This document shows, piece by piece, positions 18,955 through 27,287 of a stretch of DNA of 35,745 nucleotides. Positions within the stretch are counted from its first letter, which is position 1; the number at the start of each line of letters is the position of its first letter. The notes beneath the pieces were generated by a model. That model searched no databases. It was given only the letters and a program-made list of their open reading frames with translations, and was not told the DNA's origin. This DNA is from Armatimonadota bacterium (GTDB lineage: Bacteria; Armatimonadota; UBA5829; DSUL01): assembly GCA_020846715.1 (NCBI GenBank), contig JADLDK010000019.1, positions 1 through 35,745 on the forward strand, read 5' to 3'. Made by a program: the position numbers and the translations under genes.

Positions 18955-19876
18955 CGTCTGACCCTCCCAGGAGCAGATACAACAGAGCCATTCGCACTGC
19001 GACTCCGTTGCTGACCTGCTCTTCGACCACAGAAAACTCCCCGTCCGCGACGTCCGCCGCAATCTCTACACCCCTGTTCATCGGTCCGGGATGCATCACC
19101 AAGACGTCGGGTCTGGCCTCGCGCAAGGCGTTGCTGTTGAGGCCGAAGCGCTGGGCGTATTCGCGCAGACTCGGGAACAATCCGGCCTCCTGGCGCTCAA
19201 GTTGTATTCGCAGAACGTTCACCACGTCACAGTCCCGAATGCCCTCCCGCAGATCGTGAAACACCTCGACCGGAAGCTGTCTCACTTCCGCCGGCAACAG
19301 AGTCTCCGGTCCAACCAGCCTGACTTTCGCGCCGAGTCTCGTCAGCCCCCAGATGTTGGAACGGGCAACGCGGCTGTGCGTGATGTCGCCGACAATGGCC
19401 ACGGTCAAGCCTTCGATCCGGCCTTTGTGCTGGCGGATGGTGAGCATATCCAGCAAGCCCTGTGTCGGGTGCTCGTGCTGTCCGTCTCCGGCGTTGATGA
19501 CGTGGGCATCCGTATAGCGAGATACAAACTCGGCGGCGCCGCTGGCCTGATGCCGAATGACAAAAACATCAGCAGCCATCGCGCTCAGAGTCAAAATCGT
19601 GTCCTTGAGAGATTCGCCTTTCTGGACACTGGAGGTTGACGCGCTGAAGCCTGTCACATCGGCTGAGAGCGTCTTTGCCGCCGTCTCGAAGGAGATACGG
19701 GTGCGCGTGGAGTTCTCAAAAAATACCGTCACCACACTTTTCCCGCGCAGGGTGGGAACCTTTTTGATCGGGCGGGAGAGGATCTCTTTCATCTCCTGCG
19801 CCTGATCGAGCACGCAAAGCATGTCCTGCGCGCTCATGTCCTGAAGCCCGAGGACGTGTTTCTGTGAAAGCGTCAT
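18938..19876 (-). CDS. pyrB: Aspartate carbamoyltransferase catalytic subunit
   Basis: Condenses carbamoyl phosphate with aspartate. The protein is 312 residues, the usual size for the catalytic chain. The carbamoyl-phosphate site FENSTRTR (53-60) is followed by [30 protein letters not shown] and the aspartate-loop and C-terminal signatures [10 protein letters not shown] and MHPGPMNRG. No regulatory pyrI subunit is adjacent, consistent with a Bacillus-type operon in which control is transcriptional through PyrR. The ATG at 19876 overlaps the pyrR stop by four bases (ATGA). Confidence 0.97.
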   Translation of the reverse strand: MTLSQKHVLGLQDMSAQDMLCVLDQAQEMKEILSRPIKKVPTLRGKSVVTVFFENSTRTRISFETAAKTLSADVTGFSASTSSVQKGESLKDTILTLSAMAADVFVIRHQASGAAEFVSRYTDAHVINAGDGQHEHPTQGLLDMLTIRQHKGRIEGLTVAIVGDITHSRVARSNIWGLTRLGAKVRLVGPETLLPAEVRQLPVEVFHDLREGIRDCDVVNVLRIQLERQEAGLFPSLREYAQRFGLNSNALREARPDVLVMHPGPMNRGVEIAADVADGEFSVVEEQVSNGVAVRMALLYLLLGGSDDAVAH

Positions 19877-20424
19877 TGGGTCGCCTCCTGCTCTGCCAAC
19901 TTGCGGATCGTCACGCGGTCGTTCTGAGGGTCACTCGCCAGGTCCACTTCTACGTCCTCACGCCGTGATGTGGGGATGTTCTTGCCCACAAAGTCCGGCC
20001 GGATGGGCAACTCCCGGTGTCCCCTGTCAACGAGTACCGCAAGCTGGATAGTGGACGGCCGGCCAAAATCCATGAGCGCATTGAGCGCGCTGCGCACGGT
20101 GCGACCGGTGAAAATAACCTCGTCCACCAGAATCACGGTCTTGCCGGTAATGGATTCTGGAATATCTGTCGGGTCAAGGGCGGACGTGTGGGATCCGAAG
20201 TCATCGCGGTAGAGCGTGATGTCCAGAGTCCCAAACGGAACGGGCAGGTTCTCAATAGCCTGCAGCGTCTGCTGGATGCGCCGCGCGAAGGGTACTCCCT
20301 TTTTCTGGATGCCCACAATAAAGAGGTCAGCCGCGCCGTTGTTGCGCTCAATGATCTCGTGTGCGATACGCGTCACTGCCCGCCGGATGTCGTCCGCGCT
20401 CATCACCTGGATCACCTCATCCAT
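19873..20424 (-). CDS. pyrR: PyrR attenuation regulator / uracil phosphoribosyltransferase
   Basis: PyrR binds UMP or UTP and then a hairpin in the pyr leader RNA, favouring termination; many members also have weak uracil phosphoribosyltransferase activity. The protein is 183 residues. The PRPP-binding loop [17 protein letters not shown] (97-113) is recognisable although the usual DDV is DEV. Other family features are [14 protein letters not shown], a basic surface, DITLYRDD, and [26 protein letters not shown] 20424 is preceded only by a weak GCGAG. It is the first gene of the operon, directly downstream of its own target leader. An appropriate PyrR-binding site in that leader strongly supports the regulator role. 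Confidence 0.97.
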   Translation of the reverse strand: MDEVIQVMSADDIRRAVTRIAHEIIERNNGAADLFIVGIQKKGVPFARRIQQTLQAIENLPVPFGTLDITLYRDDFGSHTSALDPTDIPESITGKTVILVDEVIFTGRTVRSALNALMDFGRPSTIQLAVLVDRGHRELPIRPDFVGKNIPTSRREDVEVDLASDPQNDRVTIRKLAEQEATQ

Positions 20425-20456
20425 CTCGCTTGCCGCGCCTTTCCGCCTTCAGGCAC

Positions 20457-20489
20457 AAAAAAGGCCTCCCTGCCGTCCGCAAGGTGGCC
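20457..20489 (-). terminator. Attenuator terminator in pyr leader
   Basis: On the minus strand the 27-base hairpin at 20489-20463 pairs GGCC with GGCC and CCTTGC with GCAGGG (with one G-T pair), an A-A mismatch between the two segments and GGACG as loop. Six T (20462-20457) follow at once, making a complete intrinsic terminator 33 bases before pyrR. Its 5' arm CCTTGC (20484-20479) can instead pair with GTAAGG (20539-20534) upstream. This is the hallmark of an attenuator. Confidence 0.9.
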
Positions 20490-20533
20490 CATAACGAGTT
20501 CAGTTTCAGTTGTGGTGCTTTCACTGGCGTCTT

Positions 20534-20564
20534 CCTTACCGGCCTCACAGGACCAACTTAAAGG
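20534..20564 (-). promoter_or_regulatory. PyrR-binding anti-antiterminator hairpin
   Basis: The minus-strand segment GGTCCTGTGAGGCC (20554-20541) fits the known PyrR recognition element ARUCCNGNGAGGYU at 12 of 14 positions. The two differences are compensatory: the outer A-U pair becomes G-C. The hexaloop CUGUGA fits CNGNGA. A lower stem CCTT (20564-20561) with AAGG (20537-20534) and a 5'-side purine-containing bulge complete the usual shape. When PyrR-UMP holds this hairpin, GTAAGG is unavailable to form the antiterminator, so the downstream terminator folds. Confidence 0.88.
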
Positions 20565-20618
20565 CTTGACGTGGACTTTTCAGTCCCGCCGGACTCTATT
20601 GCCCGGATGCTACAGCGC

Positions 20619-20648
20619 ATTCTATCGAATGCTTCTGCGGCTTGTCAA
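20619..20648 (-). promoter_or_regulatory. Promoter of the pyr operon
   Basis: Perfect TTGACA (20648-20643) and TAGAAT (20624-20619) with an 18-base spacer, reading on the minus strand. The predicted start near 20612 gives a leader of about 188 bases, enough for the attenuator. Upstream, A-rich tracts (minus strand, about 20688-20664) could act as an UP element. The rest of the 448-base gap between pyrR and cysK holds the attenuator, this promoter and the cysK terminator; I see nothing else in about 20690-20786. Confidence 0.85.
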
Positions 20649-20786
20649 CGCATCACTCGAAGAAGTTTTTTCACTCTTTTTGCTACGGGCAACAGCCGCC
20701 TCAGAGCTCAAGATATCCTCCCTGTCCGCGTCCCGCCTCACTTCCGCAGGTAGAGTGCACCTGGAGCGGATCGCTCATCTATCCGG

Positions 20787-20819
20787 GAAAAAGAAAGGCG
20801 GCGCCACTGCGGCGCCGCC
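20787..20819 (-). terminator. Intrinsic terminator of cysK
   Basis: A perfect nine-base-pair stem GGCGGCGCC/GGCGCCGCC (20797-20805 with 20811-20819) with a five-base loop is followed on the minus strand by TTTCTTTTT (20796-20788). It begins 54 bases after the cysK stop and isolates cysK from the pyr operon. Confidence 0.88.
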
Positions 20820-20872
20820 GGAAAAGACACTGTTGTTTGTGAGAGGAAGACGCTGAGGCACAGGGCCTTGCG

Positions 20873-21856
20873 TCAGGCTGTAGCCGTGGCGGTCTCGATC
20901 TTCTTGAAAATCCCCTCAAACAGCACACTGGAGAGATAGCGCTCGGCCGCGTCCGGCAGCACAGCGACAATAGTCTTGCCCGCAAACTCCGGAAGCTTGC
21001 CCAAGCGAACCGCGGCGACGACAGCAGCGCCCGAGGAGATTCCCGAGAGAATACCCTCTTCGCTGGACAAGCGCCGCGCCATTTCGATGGCGTCCTCGTT
21101 AGTTACCTGCTCAACACGGTCCACCAACGACAGATCCAGTGTGTCCGGAATAAAGCCCGCGCCAAGTCCCTGAATCTTGTGAGGGCCGGGCTGCAGAGGC
21201 TCGCCGTTCATTTTCTGGGTGATAACCGGGCTGTCTTTCGGCTCAACGGCGACGGAAACAATCGGCTTTTCCTGCTGCTTCTTGATGTAGCGCGATACGC
21301 CCGTAATTGTGCCGCCTGTCCCCACCCCTGACACCAGAACGTCAATCTTTCCGTCCGTATCGTTCCATATCTCGGGGCCGGTGGTTTTCTCATGGATGTC
21401 CGGATTGGCCGGGTTCTTGAACTGATCCATCAGAACGTATTTGTCCGGCTCGGCTGCTGCCATCTCCTTCGCCAGCTCGACCGCTCGCTTGGTTCCGCCG
21501 GTTGCTGGCGTGAGCACGATATTTGCTCCCAGCGCCGTCACGACTTTGCGCCGCTCCAAACTCATGTTTTCCGGCATGACGATAGTGACCGGGTAGCCTC
21601 GCGCCGCGCCGACGTACGCCAGCGCAATCCCCGTATTGCCACTCGTGGCTTCGAGAATCACCTTGCCCGGACCCAGAACACCGCGCTTCTCGGCGTCCCA
21701 CACCATGGCGGCGCCAATGCGGCATTTGACAGAATAGGCCGGATTGCGGCCTTCAACCTTGACCAGAATCGTAGCGTTTGCGCCATCCACCACATGGTTT
21801 AGCTTGACAAGTGGTGTGCGCCCGATGCTCAGAGAATTGTCTTCGTAGTATCCCAT
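20873..21856 (-). CDS. cysK: Cysteine synthase (O-acetylserine sulfhydrylase)
   Basis: PLP enzyme that makes cysteine from O-acetylserine and sulfide. The protein is 327 residues of fold-type II. PLP lysine K44 is in [11 protein letters not shown], the substrate loop is TSGNTG (71-76), the phosphate-binding glycines are in [16 protein letters not shown], and SGISSGAA is near the C-terminus. The sequence reads as CysK rather than cystathionine beta-synthase, since there is no CBS or haem domain. GGAGGT lies six bases before ATG 21856. It has its own strong promoter and terminator, so it is a single-gene unit. The tail after residue 315 (ATATA) is variable in the family. No cysE is nearby. Confidence 0.96.
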   Translation of the reverse strand: MGYYEDNSLSIGRTPLVKLNHVVDGANATILVKVEGRNPAYSVKCRIGAAMVWDAEKRGVLGPGKVILEATSGNTGIALAYVGAARGYPVTIVMPENMSLERRKVVTALGANIVLTPATGGTKRAVELAKEMAAAEPDKYVLMDQFKNPANPDIHEKTTGPEIWNDTDGKIDVLVSGVGTGGTITGVSRYIKKQQEKPIVSVAVEPKDSPVITQKMNGEPLQPGPHKIQGLGAGFIPDTLDLSLVDRVEQVTNEDAIEMARRLSSEEGILSGISSGAAVVAAVRLGKLPEFAGKTIVAVLPDAAERYLSSVLFEGIFKKIETATATA

Positions 21857-21921
21857 GATAGACCTCCAATGCTGGCCGGACCTGCACAGAGGCGAAGAAG
21901 GGTCTCTCTATGCCAGCGCCC

Positions 21922-21959
21922 AGTCAAAATTGACTATGTTTACTGAATTAGTCGGATAT
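21922..21959 (-). promoter_or_regulatory. Candidate operator(s) in cysK leader
   Basis: Just downstream of the -10 box there is a near-palindrome ACTAATTCAGT (minus strand, 21952-21942) in the context ATATCCGACTAATTCAGTAAA. A second, exact inverted repeat AGTCAA-AA-TTGACT lies at 21922-21935. The first resembles the ACTAAwTtAGT-type sites of Rrf2-family regulators such as CymR/IscR that control sulfur genes. Its position over the transcription start would suit repression. The symmetry is seen; the regulator is inferred, and none is encoded in the window. Confidence 0.45.
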
Positions 21960-21971
21960 AACCGCAAAATA

Positions 21972-22000
21972 AGTATAATCACTGCCTGCGCGAATGTCAA
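21972..22000 (-). promoter_or_regulatory. Promoter of cysK
   Basis: Perfect -35 TTGACA (22000-21995), a 17-base spacer, and -10 TATACT (21977-21972) on the minus strand. This is the best promoter in the window. The predicted start near 21965 leaves a leader of about 110 bases containing the inverted repeats described separately. The 242-base gap to the divergent ABC gene shows no equally good promoter on the plus strand. Confidence 0.88.
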
Positions 22001-22098
22001 CCTGCCCATTCGCGTTCTATTATCGCAGACAGATCGCGGCGGCAAAGGCGAAAACGGGTAACACTGCCGCTAGGAGCTGCGTTGAAATCACCAGTGCC

Positions 22099-22788
22099 AT
22101 GATCACCACTACAAACCTTTGCAAACGCTATGATTCAGAGGCCGGCCCGGTTGTGGCGCTCGACAGTGTGAATCTGCACATTCCCCGTGGACAGTTTACA
22201 GCGGTTATGGGCCCGAGTGGTTGCGGTAAGAGCACCCTTCTGAACCTGCTGGCTGGACTGGACAGGCCATCCTCCGGTGAGATTGACGTCAACGCCTTGC
22301 GCCCGGGCGCGATGTCTGAGGCGCGTTTGACGGAGTATCGACGGCGGGTTGTGGGCGTCGTCTTTCAGTTTTACAATCTGCTGCCAACGCTCACCGTAGG
22401 CGAGAACATTGCCCTCCCCGCACTGCTCGTCGGGTCTCCAGAGCGCCAGGCCAGCGCCAGGGCGGAGTCGCTGGCTGCGCGGGTGGGTCTTGCGCACAGA
22501 CTGAGTCACCGCCCTCATCAGCTTTCCGGAGGAGAGATGCAGCGCGCCAGTATCGCCCGAGCGCTCATCAACAATCCGTCTGTGCTGCTGGCTGATGAGC
22601 CCACAGGCAATCTGGACTCGCATGCGGCTGCGGAAGTGTTGTCGCTGCTGGAGGAGCTCTCAGAGGAGATGGAAACGACTGTTGTTATGGTGACGCACAG
22701 TCGCGAAGCCGCCGCTATCGCAGATGCAATAGTGCATATGCGTGATGGGCGCGTGGAGGACGTTCATGTTGCTGGCGCGGCTGGCTAG
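22099..22788 (+). CDS. ABC transporter ATP-binding protein (LolD/MacB type)
   Basis: The nucleotide-binding subunit that powers the FtsX-type permease encoded next. The protein is 229 residues from ATG 22099. Walker [10 protein letters not shown] is at 38-46, the Q-loop at [12 protein letters not shown], the signature LSGGE at 142-146, and Walker B VLLADEP at 162-168 followed by TGNLDS, typical of the LolD/MacB/SalX class. The frame is open back to 21994, but the extra 35 residues are not ABC-like. AGGAG at 22072-22076 is too far (22 bases) to serve ATG 22099 normally, and no other start codon lies between, so initiation is somewhat unclear. It overlaps the permease by 23 bases. Substrate class is discussed with the permease and lipocalin-like partner. 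Confidence 0.93.
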   Translation: MITTTNLCKRYDSEAGPVVALDSVNLHIPRGQFTAVMGPSGCGKSTLLNLLAGLDRPSSGEIDVNALRPGAMSEARLTEYRRRVVGVVFQFYNLLPTLTVGENIALPALLVGSPERQASARAESLAARVGLAHRLSHRPHQLSGGEMQRASIARALINNPSVLLADEPTGNLDSHAAAEVLSLLEELSEEMETTVVMVTHSREAAAIADAIVHMRDGRVEDVHVAGAAG

Positions 22789-25336
22789 CTGGATTTCTCT
22801 GCGGCATTTTTCAGGTCAGTTCGGGCGGGCTGCGGTCTCGATTCTGGGTGTCGCCCTTGGGGTCGCGGTCTTTGTGGCTATTCGCCTGGCAAGCGGCAGC
22901 GCTGTGACTTCGTTTAGGGAAAGCGTCAGCTCTCTGGCGGGAGATGCGAACCTGCAGGTCTCCGGGCGCTCGCAGGGATTGGATGAGCGGAAAATCGCTC
23001 GGTTGCTGGCAGTTCCAGGAGTCAGGCGAGCCGATCCGAAAATCGAAGCCATTGCGACTGTGTCCGGCAAGCCAGGTGAGTCCGTTCTGGTTGTCGGCCT
23101 GGATCTCTTCAGTGATCTGCGCGTCCAGTCGGCGCTGAGGGCTGCCGCCCGTTACGGCCCGGCTGATGTTCTTCCCATGGTTACCCGGCGGGACGCGATC
23201 GCCGTCAGCGAGCCTTTCGCAAAGCGTAACGGTTGGAAGACCGGACAGACAGTCTGGCTTTCTGACGCTGGACGTAAGCTTCCGTTTGTCATACAGATGC
23301 TGCTCCCGGAGCAGGGACTGCTGCGGGCGTACGGCGGCGATGTGGCTGTGATGGATATCGCGGCGGCGCAGGAGAGCTTCGGGCAGATTGGACGGGTTAC
23401 GGGTATTGACGTCGTGGCTGATGAAGGCCGGACGTTCAACCGCGTGCGTCTTGAGGCTTCCAGGCTGTTCCCGGGTGCGGAGGTGGCGCGTCCGGCGTCA
23501 CGCGGCGATCAGGTGGAGTCGATGATTGCCAGCTTCCGTCTGAATCTTGTGGCTCTGGCGCTTGTCGCGCTGTTTGTCGGCGCATTCCTGATTTTCAACA
23601 GTGTGTCGCTCTCTGTCATTCAGCGACGTCAGGAGATTGGCATGGCGCGCTGCATTGGCGTTTCGCGGACACAGATTGCACTGCTGTTTCTGGGCGAGGC
23701 GCTGGTTTGCGGTGTTGTGGGAGCGTTTGTGGGGCTTGGGCTTGGAGTTGGGCTGTCGCGCCTTGCGCTTGGCAGTGTAAGCGCGACAGTCTCCACGATG
23801 TACGCGGCTGTCAAAACCACACAGGTTTTTGTGGATACTCCGACGCTGGTCTGGGGACTGGCGCTTGGGGTAGTAGCGGCGCTGGTGAGCGGGCTGGTCC
23901 CCGCTCTTGAGGCGGCTTCAACGCGGCCGGGCCTGGCGGCGCGAGAGGGTTCTTTGATACAGGGGCGAAGGGCGCGGCTTCTGTGGGTGAGCTCTGGCGC
24001 GGTGGTCTCGGGGCTGCTGGCGTGGCGGTTGGCTCTCTGGTCACTCGAGGCCAGAGACGGGCTGGCAGGCTTTGCGAGCGCGGGACTGGTTCTGGTGGCC
24101 AGTTCTCTGGCCGCGCCGATCGTGACGGTTGGTCTGGCGTGGCTGGCGAGGTGGCCCGCGCGCAAAGCTGGAGGTATTGAGGGCGCTCTGGCGGCTGGCT
24201 GGATAGTGCAGTCACTGGAGCGGACGGCCGTAGTCATTGCGGCGCTGGCGGCGGCTGTCACCATGCTGATTGCGCTGAATATGATGGTTGGTTCGTTCCG
24301 GCGCACAGTCGTAGTCTGGATGGATCAGACGATCCGGGCGGATCTTTTCATCGAACCCGCCTCGCGCCTGGTGACTCACGTTTACAGCGAGCTCCCGGCT
24401 GGCGTCGTCAATACAATCAGGACAATGCCCGGCGTGCGATCATGGGATACGCTGCGCGTGAACAGTGTCGTCATTGACGGCAAACAGGCCGACCTGTACG
24501 CATTCGATCTCCGCAAGATGGCGGATAACAGCCGGCTGCTCTTTCTCGACGGCGCCAATACTCATCAGCGTGTCCGTGAAGCCCTCTCCAGAGACGAAGT
24601 TCTCGTCAGCGAGACGTTTTCTAACAGGTTCGGGAAGAAACGGGGAGACCTTCTGGAGCTGGCCACGCCAACCGGAATGCACAGATTCAGAATCGCCGGA
24701 GTTTTCTACGATTACACGACGGAGGCAGGTCTGATCGTCATCCATCGTCCACTCTACAGCCGTCTCTGGAAGGACGAACGCGTTGACACCGCCGCGGTCT
24801 ACGTGAAACCGGGCTTTACTGCGGAGTCCGTCCGCACAGAGCTGCTTCGGCGCATTGGCGGGCGCTATGACATCGTTGTACTGCCAAATAGAGCGCTCAA
24901 AGCCCGGGCTCTCACGATTTTTGATCGCACGTTTGCCATCACTAACGCTCTCAAGGTTGTTGCGGTAGTCATTGCCGTTATGGGAGTGATCACGACAATG
25001 TCCACACTGATTTTGCAGAGACGGCGAGAGCTTGGCGTTATGCGGGCTGTGGGGGCTTCTCGAGGGCAACTGGCGCGCATGGCCGTTATGGAAAGCGGGC
25101 TTATTGGCATTTTCGGGACTGTCCTCGGCATGGCTTGCGGCCCGGTTCTGGCAATGGTGCTGATTCAGGTGATCAACAAGCTCTTCTTCGGGTGGACAAT
25201 CATCCCCTTGCTGGAGGCAAAGTGGTTTTTTGAAGCAGCGGTGTGGGTGGTCGCAGCCAGTCTGCTGGCCGGACTTCTGCCAGCCAGATTCGCTTCACGG
25301 ATGCAGGCGGCGGAGGCGGTGCGCGATGAAAGCTAG
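22766..25336 (+). CDS. ABC permease with two FtsX domains (AttF/G-like, LolE-like)
   Basis: An 856-residue membrane protein. An N-terminal membrane segment (VSILGVALGVAVFVAIRL) is followed by a large extracytoplasmic MacB-like domain. A first FtsX core comes next, with LVALALVALFVGAFLIFNS, RRQEIGMARCIGVSR and VVGAFVGLGLGVGLS, then several more helices and a second extracytoplasmic region. The last FtsX core has VVAVVIAVMGVITTMST, RRRELGVMRAVGASR and two final helices. The duplicated layout is typical of permeases that move lipids or lipoproteins mechanically rather than importing solutes. GGAGG (22755-22759) six bases before ATG 22766 fixes the start. The gene overlaps the ATPase gene by 23 bases and the lipocalin-like gene by 11, so the three are one unit. 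Confidence 0.9.
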   Translation: MLLARLASWISLRHFSGQFGRAAVSILGVALGVAVFVAIRLASGSAVTSFRESVSSLAGDANLQVSGRSQGLDERKIARLLAVPGVRRADPKIEAIATVSGKPGESVLVVGLDLFSDLRVQSALRAAARYGPADVLPMVTRRDAIAVSEPFAKRNGWKTGQTVWLSDAGRKLPFVIQMLLPEQGLLRAYGGDVAVMDIAAAQESFGQIGRVTGIDVVADEGRTFNRVRLEASRLFPGAEVARPASRGDQVESMIASFRLNLVALALVALFVGAFLIFNSVSLSVIQRRQEIGMARCIGVSRTQIALLFLGEALVCGVVGAFVGLGLGVGLSRLALGSVSATVSTMYAAVKTTQVFVDTPTLVWGLALGVVAALVSGLVPALEAASTRPGLAAREGSLIQGRRARLLWVSSGAVVSGLLAWRLALWSLEARDGLAGFASAGLVLVASSLAAPIVTVGLAWLARWPARKAGGIEGALAAGWIVQSLERTAVVIAALAAAVTMLIALNMMVGSFRRTVVVWMDQTIRADLFIEPASRLVTHVYSELPAGVVNTIRTMPGVRSWDTLRVNSVVIDGKQADLYAFDLRKMADNSRLLFLDGANTHQRVREALSRDEVLVSETFSNRFGKKRGDLLELATPTGMHRFRIAGVFYDYTTEAGLIVIHRPLYSRLWKDERVDTAAVYVKPGFTAESVRTELLRRIGGRYDIVVLPNRALKARALTIFDRTFAITNALKVVAVVIAVMGVITTMSTLILQRRRELGVMRAVGASRGQLARMAVMESGLIGIFGTVLGMACGPVLAMVLIQVINKLFFGWTIIPLLEAKWFFEAAVWVVAASLLAGLLPARFASRMQAAEAVRDES

Positions 25337-26453
25337 GGCGCTTCTCGCCATCGCGCTTCTTGCGTTTGCAGGGATTCCGGCGCTGGGAACTGGCGAGGGC
25401 TTCGAGCGCGCCACGCGTATCCGGGCCTTCACCTTTCCAAGTGACCACGCCGCGCATCCCGGCTACCGTACGGAATGGTGGTATTACACAGGCATTGTGT
25501 CCTCCGGAAAGCGCGAGTTTGGCTATGAACTCACCTTCTTCCGTGTCGCCCTGGCGCCCAGCCTGCGGGCGCGCGCGTCTCACTGGGCGACCCGCGACGT
25601 GCTGTTCGCGCACTTTGCAGTGACAGATGTCAGTGCAAAGCGCTTCTTCTACGATCAAAGAGTCGGGCGTCCGGTACTGGGACTCGCAGGCTACTCTGCT
25701 GACAAGCTGGATGTGTTCATTGGGCCCGATGGCAGCGCAGGGCAGTGGTCAGTCAGACAAAGTGGTGAGGCTATGAGACTGCGGGCGAGCGCAAACGGGC
25801 ACGAAATCGACCTTACGCTCAGAGCAAAGCGCCCGCCTGTACTCAACGGCCGCGACGGTCTCAGCCAGAAGGGGCCGGGCGCTGGCAACGCCAACTACTA
25901 CTATTCTGTCCCGCGTCTGGTGACACGTGGATCGCTCAGCGTACAGGGCAAGCGCTACTCTGTAAGTGGGATGACCTGGATGGACCACGAGTGGGGAACC
26001 AGCGAGCTTGCGCCGAATCAGAAGGGGTGGGACTGGTTTTCGCTTCGCCTTTCAGACGGCAGTGATCTGATGCTGTACTCACTGAGGGACGCACGCAGCC
26101 GCCCCACGCCCTATTCCAGCGGCACAATAGTCCGAAGCGACGGCACAACGCTGAGCCTGAGTCAGAAAGACTTCTCCATTCGCGCGAACGGTCACTGGAA
26201 GAGCCCGCGGACCGGCGGTCTTTATCCCAGCGGGTGGACTCTCATGGCGCCGAAGGAGAAGCTGCGTCTGAGCGTGACTCCCTTGCTCAAAGATCAGGAA
26301 CTGGTGACAGCGGGAACGACGGGAGTTTCCTATTGGGAAGGGGCAGTCCGCGCGGAAGGCTCACACGCCGGGCGTTCTGTCAGCGGTGAAGGGTACGTCG
26401 AATTGACAGGCTACGCAGGCGGTGCGCCCGGCAAAGCCCTGCCCGGCAGGTAG
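25326..26453 (+). CDS. Secreted AttH/CrtC-like lipocalin-fold protein
   Basis: A 375-residue exported protein from ATG 25326. The N-terminus MKARALLAIALLAFAGIPALG is a signal peptide (cleavage around residue 23) with no lipobox cysteine. The mature part matches the AttH / carotenoid 1,2-hydratase (CrtC) family: FPSDHAAHPGYRTEWWYYTG, GYELTFFRVAL, the YYYSVPRL segment and the hallmark GMTWMDHEWGTS. Further on are GWDWFSLRLSDGSDLMLYSLR and YWEGAV. The fold is two lipocalin-like barrels, suggesting it binds a lipophilic ligand. Genes of this family next to a LolDE-like ABC pair occur in several bacteria (att-type clusters), and transport or processing of a lipid at the cell surface is the usual guess. 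No carotenoid genes are here, so hydratase activity is unlikely. No terminator was found in the 90 bases after the stop. Confidence 0.85.
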   Translation: MKARALLAIALLAFAGIPALGTGEGFERATRIRAFTFPSDHAAHPGYRTEWWYYTGIVSSGKREFGYELTFFRVALAPSLRARASHWATRDVLFAHFAVTDVSAKRFFYDQRVGRPVLGLAGYSADKLDVFIGPDGSAGQWSVRQSGEAMRLRASANGHEIDLTLRAKRPPVLNGRDGLSQKGPGAGNANYYYSVPRLVTRGSLSVQGKRYSVSGMTWMDHEWGTSELAPNQKGWDWFSLRLSDGSDLMLYSLRDARSRPTPYSSGTIVRSDGTTLSLSQKDFSIRANGHWKSPRTGGLYPSGWTLMAPKEKLRLSVTPLLKDQELVTAGTTGVSYWEGAVRAEGSHAGRSVSGEGYVELTGYAGGAPGKALPGR

Positions 26454-26543
26454 GCGACCTTCGCTACCCGCCTCTGGCTATTTCCCCGCTGCGCGAACTA
26501 TCCCCGCTCCCGAGTCGCGTAAAGAATCCGGATTACTGCGCGG

Positions 26544-27287
26544 TCAGCGGAACGTCTCGAGGAACCACTGTGGAATGTGACGGTGCGCTGTTCGCAACTC
26601 CTGCCTGTGGCGCTGGCAGTCCGGGTCCATCCGGGTTACCAGTGCCCAGAAGTCGCTGGAGTGGTCCAGATGACGCGTGTGCGCCAGCTCATGCGCCATA
26701 ACGTGACGCACAAGCTCCGCTGGCAGGAAGAGAAGCTGGCTGTTGAGTGAAATCGTGCCGCGGCGCGAGCAGCTTCCCCAGCGCGTGCGCTGCGTTCCAA
26801 AGCGTACTCTGGCGTATGAATGGCCGGTCTGATCTGCCAGCGACCGCAGCAGATGCGACAGGTGCTGTGACGCCTGGGTGCGGACAAACTCTCTGAGCGT
26901 AGCAAGAACCAGGGCGCGGTTAGCTGTCTCCCCGTGAAGCTCGACACAGCCCCGCTGTGCCCTGTATCTGATTGCGCCACAGCGTTGAGACGAGTTGTAA
27001 ACTACGGTCCACGTCTGTTGAATAGCGGTAAAGTTTACGCTCTCTGGAAGGGCAGTTGGCGCGGTGCTGCTCAAGCGCTGCGAGTGTTGCCGCGTGCGCT
27101 GCACGGCTCCGGCAATCCACTCCAGATTCTCTTTCACAAAAGCTCTTGCCCTCGCCTGAGTCACGCCAGGTGGGCCGGTTACCACTAGCTCTTCACTTGG
27201 CGTGACTGTCAGTCTCAGATGTTTGAAGCGGCGGTCGTGGCGAAGGCTGAAATCCGGCAGATCTGCCCGGTGGCGCAACGGCTTCAC
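26544..27287 (-). CDS. YgjP-like metallopeptidase (M48-like, DUF45)
   Basis: A 247-residue protein of the YgjP/WLM-related zinc metallopeptidase family. The zinc motif HELAH is at 199-203 with a downstream H209 in LDHSSDFW, and the family signature WGSCSRRGTISLNSQLL lies just before. The N-terminal part (RRFKHLRLTVTPSEELVVTGPPG) is the usual beta domain with the conserved arginine-rich strand. The start is GTG 27287, overlapping the DUF4091 stop by four bases (GTGA). Family members are cytosolic and their substrates are poorly known. Its position downstream of DUF4091 indicates shared transcription, not necessarily shared function. After the stop there are two CCCCGCT repeats and a small GAATCCGGATTA palindrome but no clear terminator. 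Confidence 0.88.
   Translation of the reverse strand: MKPLRHRADLPDFSLRHDRRFKHLRLTVTPSEELVVTGPPGVTQARARAFVKENLEWIAGAVQRTRQHSQRLSSTAPTALPESVNFTAIQQTWTVVYNSSQRCGAIRYRAQRGCVELHGETANRALVLATLREFVRTQASQHLSHLLRSLADQTGHSYARVRFGTQRTRWGSCSRRGTISLNSQLLFLPAELVRHVMAHELAHTRHLDHSSDFWALVTRMDPDCQRHRQELRTAHRHIPQWFLETFR

Noticed and set aside
26525-26534. AATCCGGATT palindrome downstream of the YgjP-like gene
   Set aside because: It is short, without a loop or T-run, and a single copy. It is too weak for a terminator or operator call.
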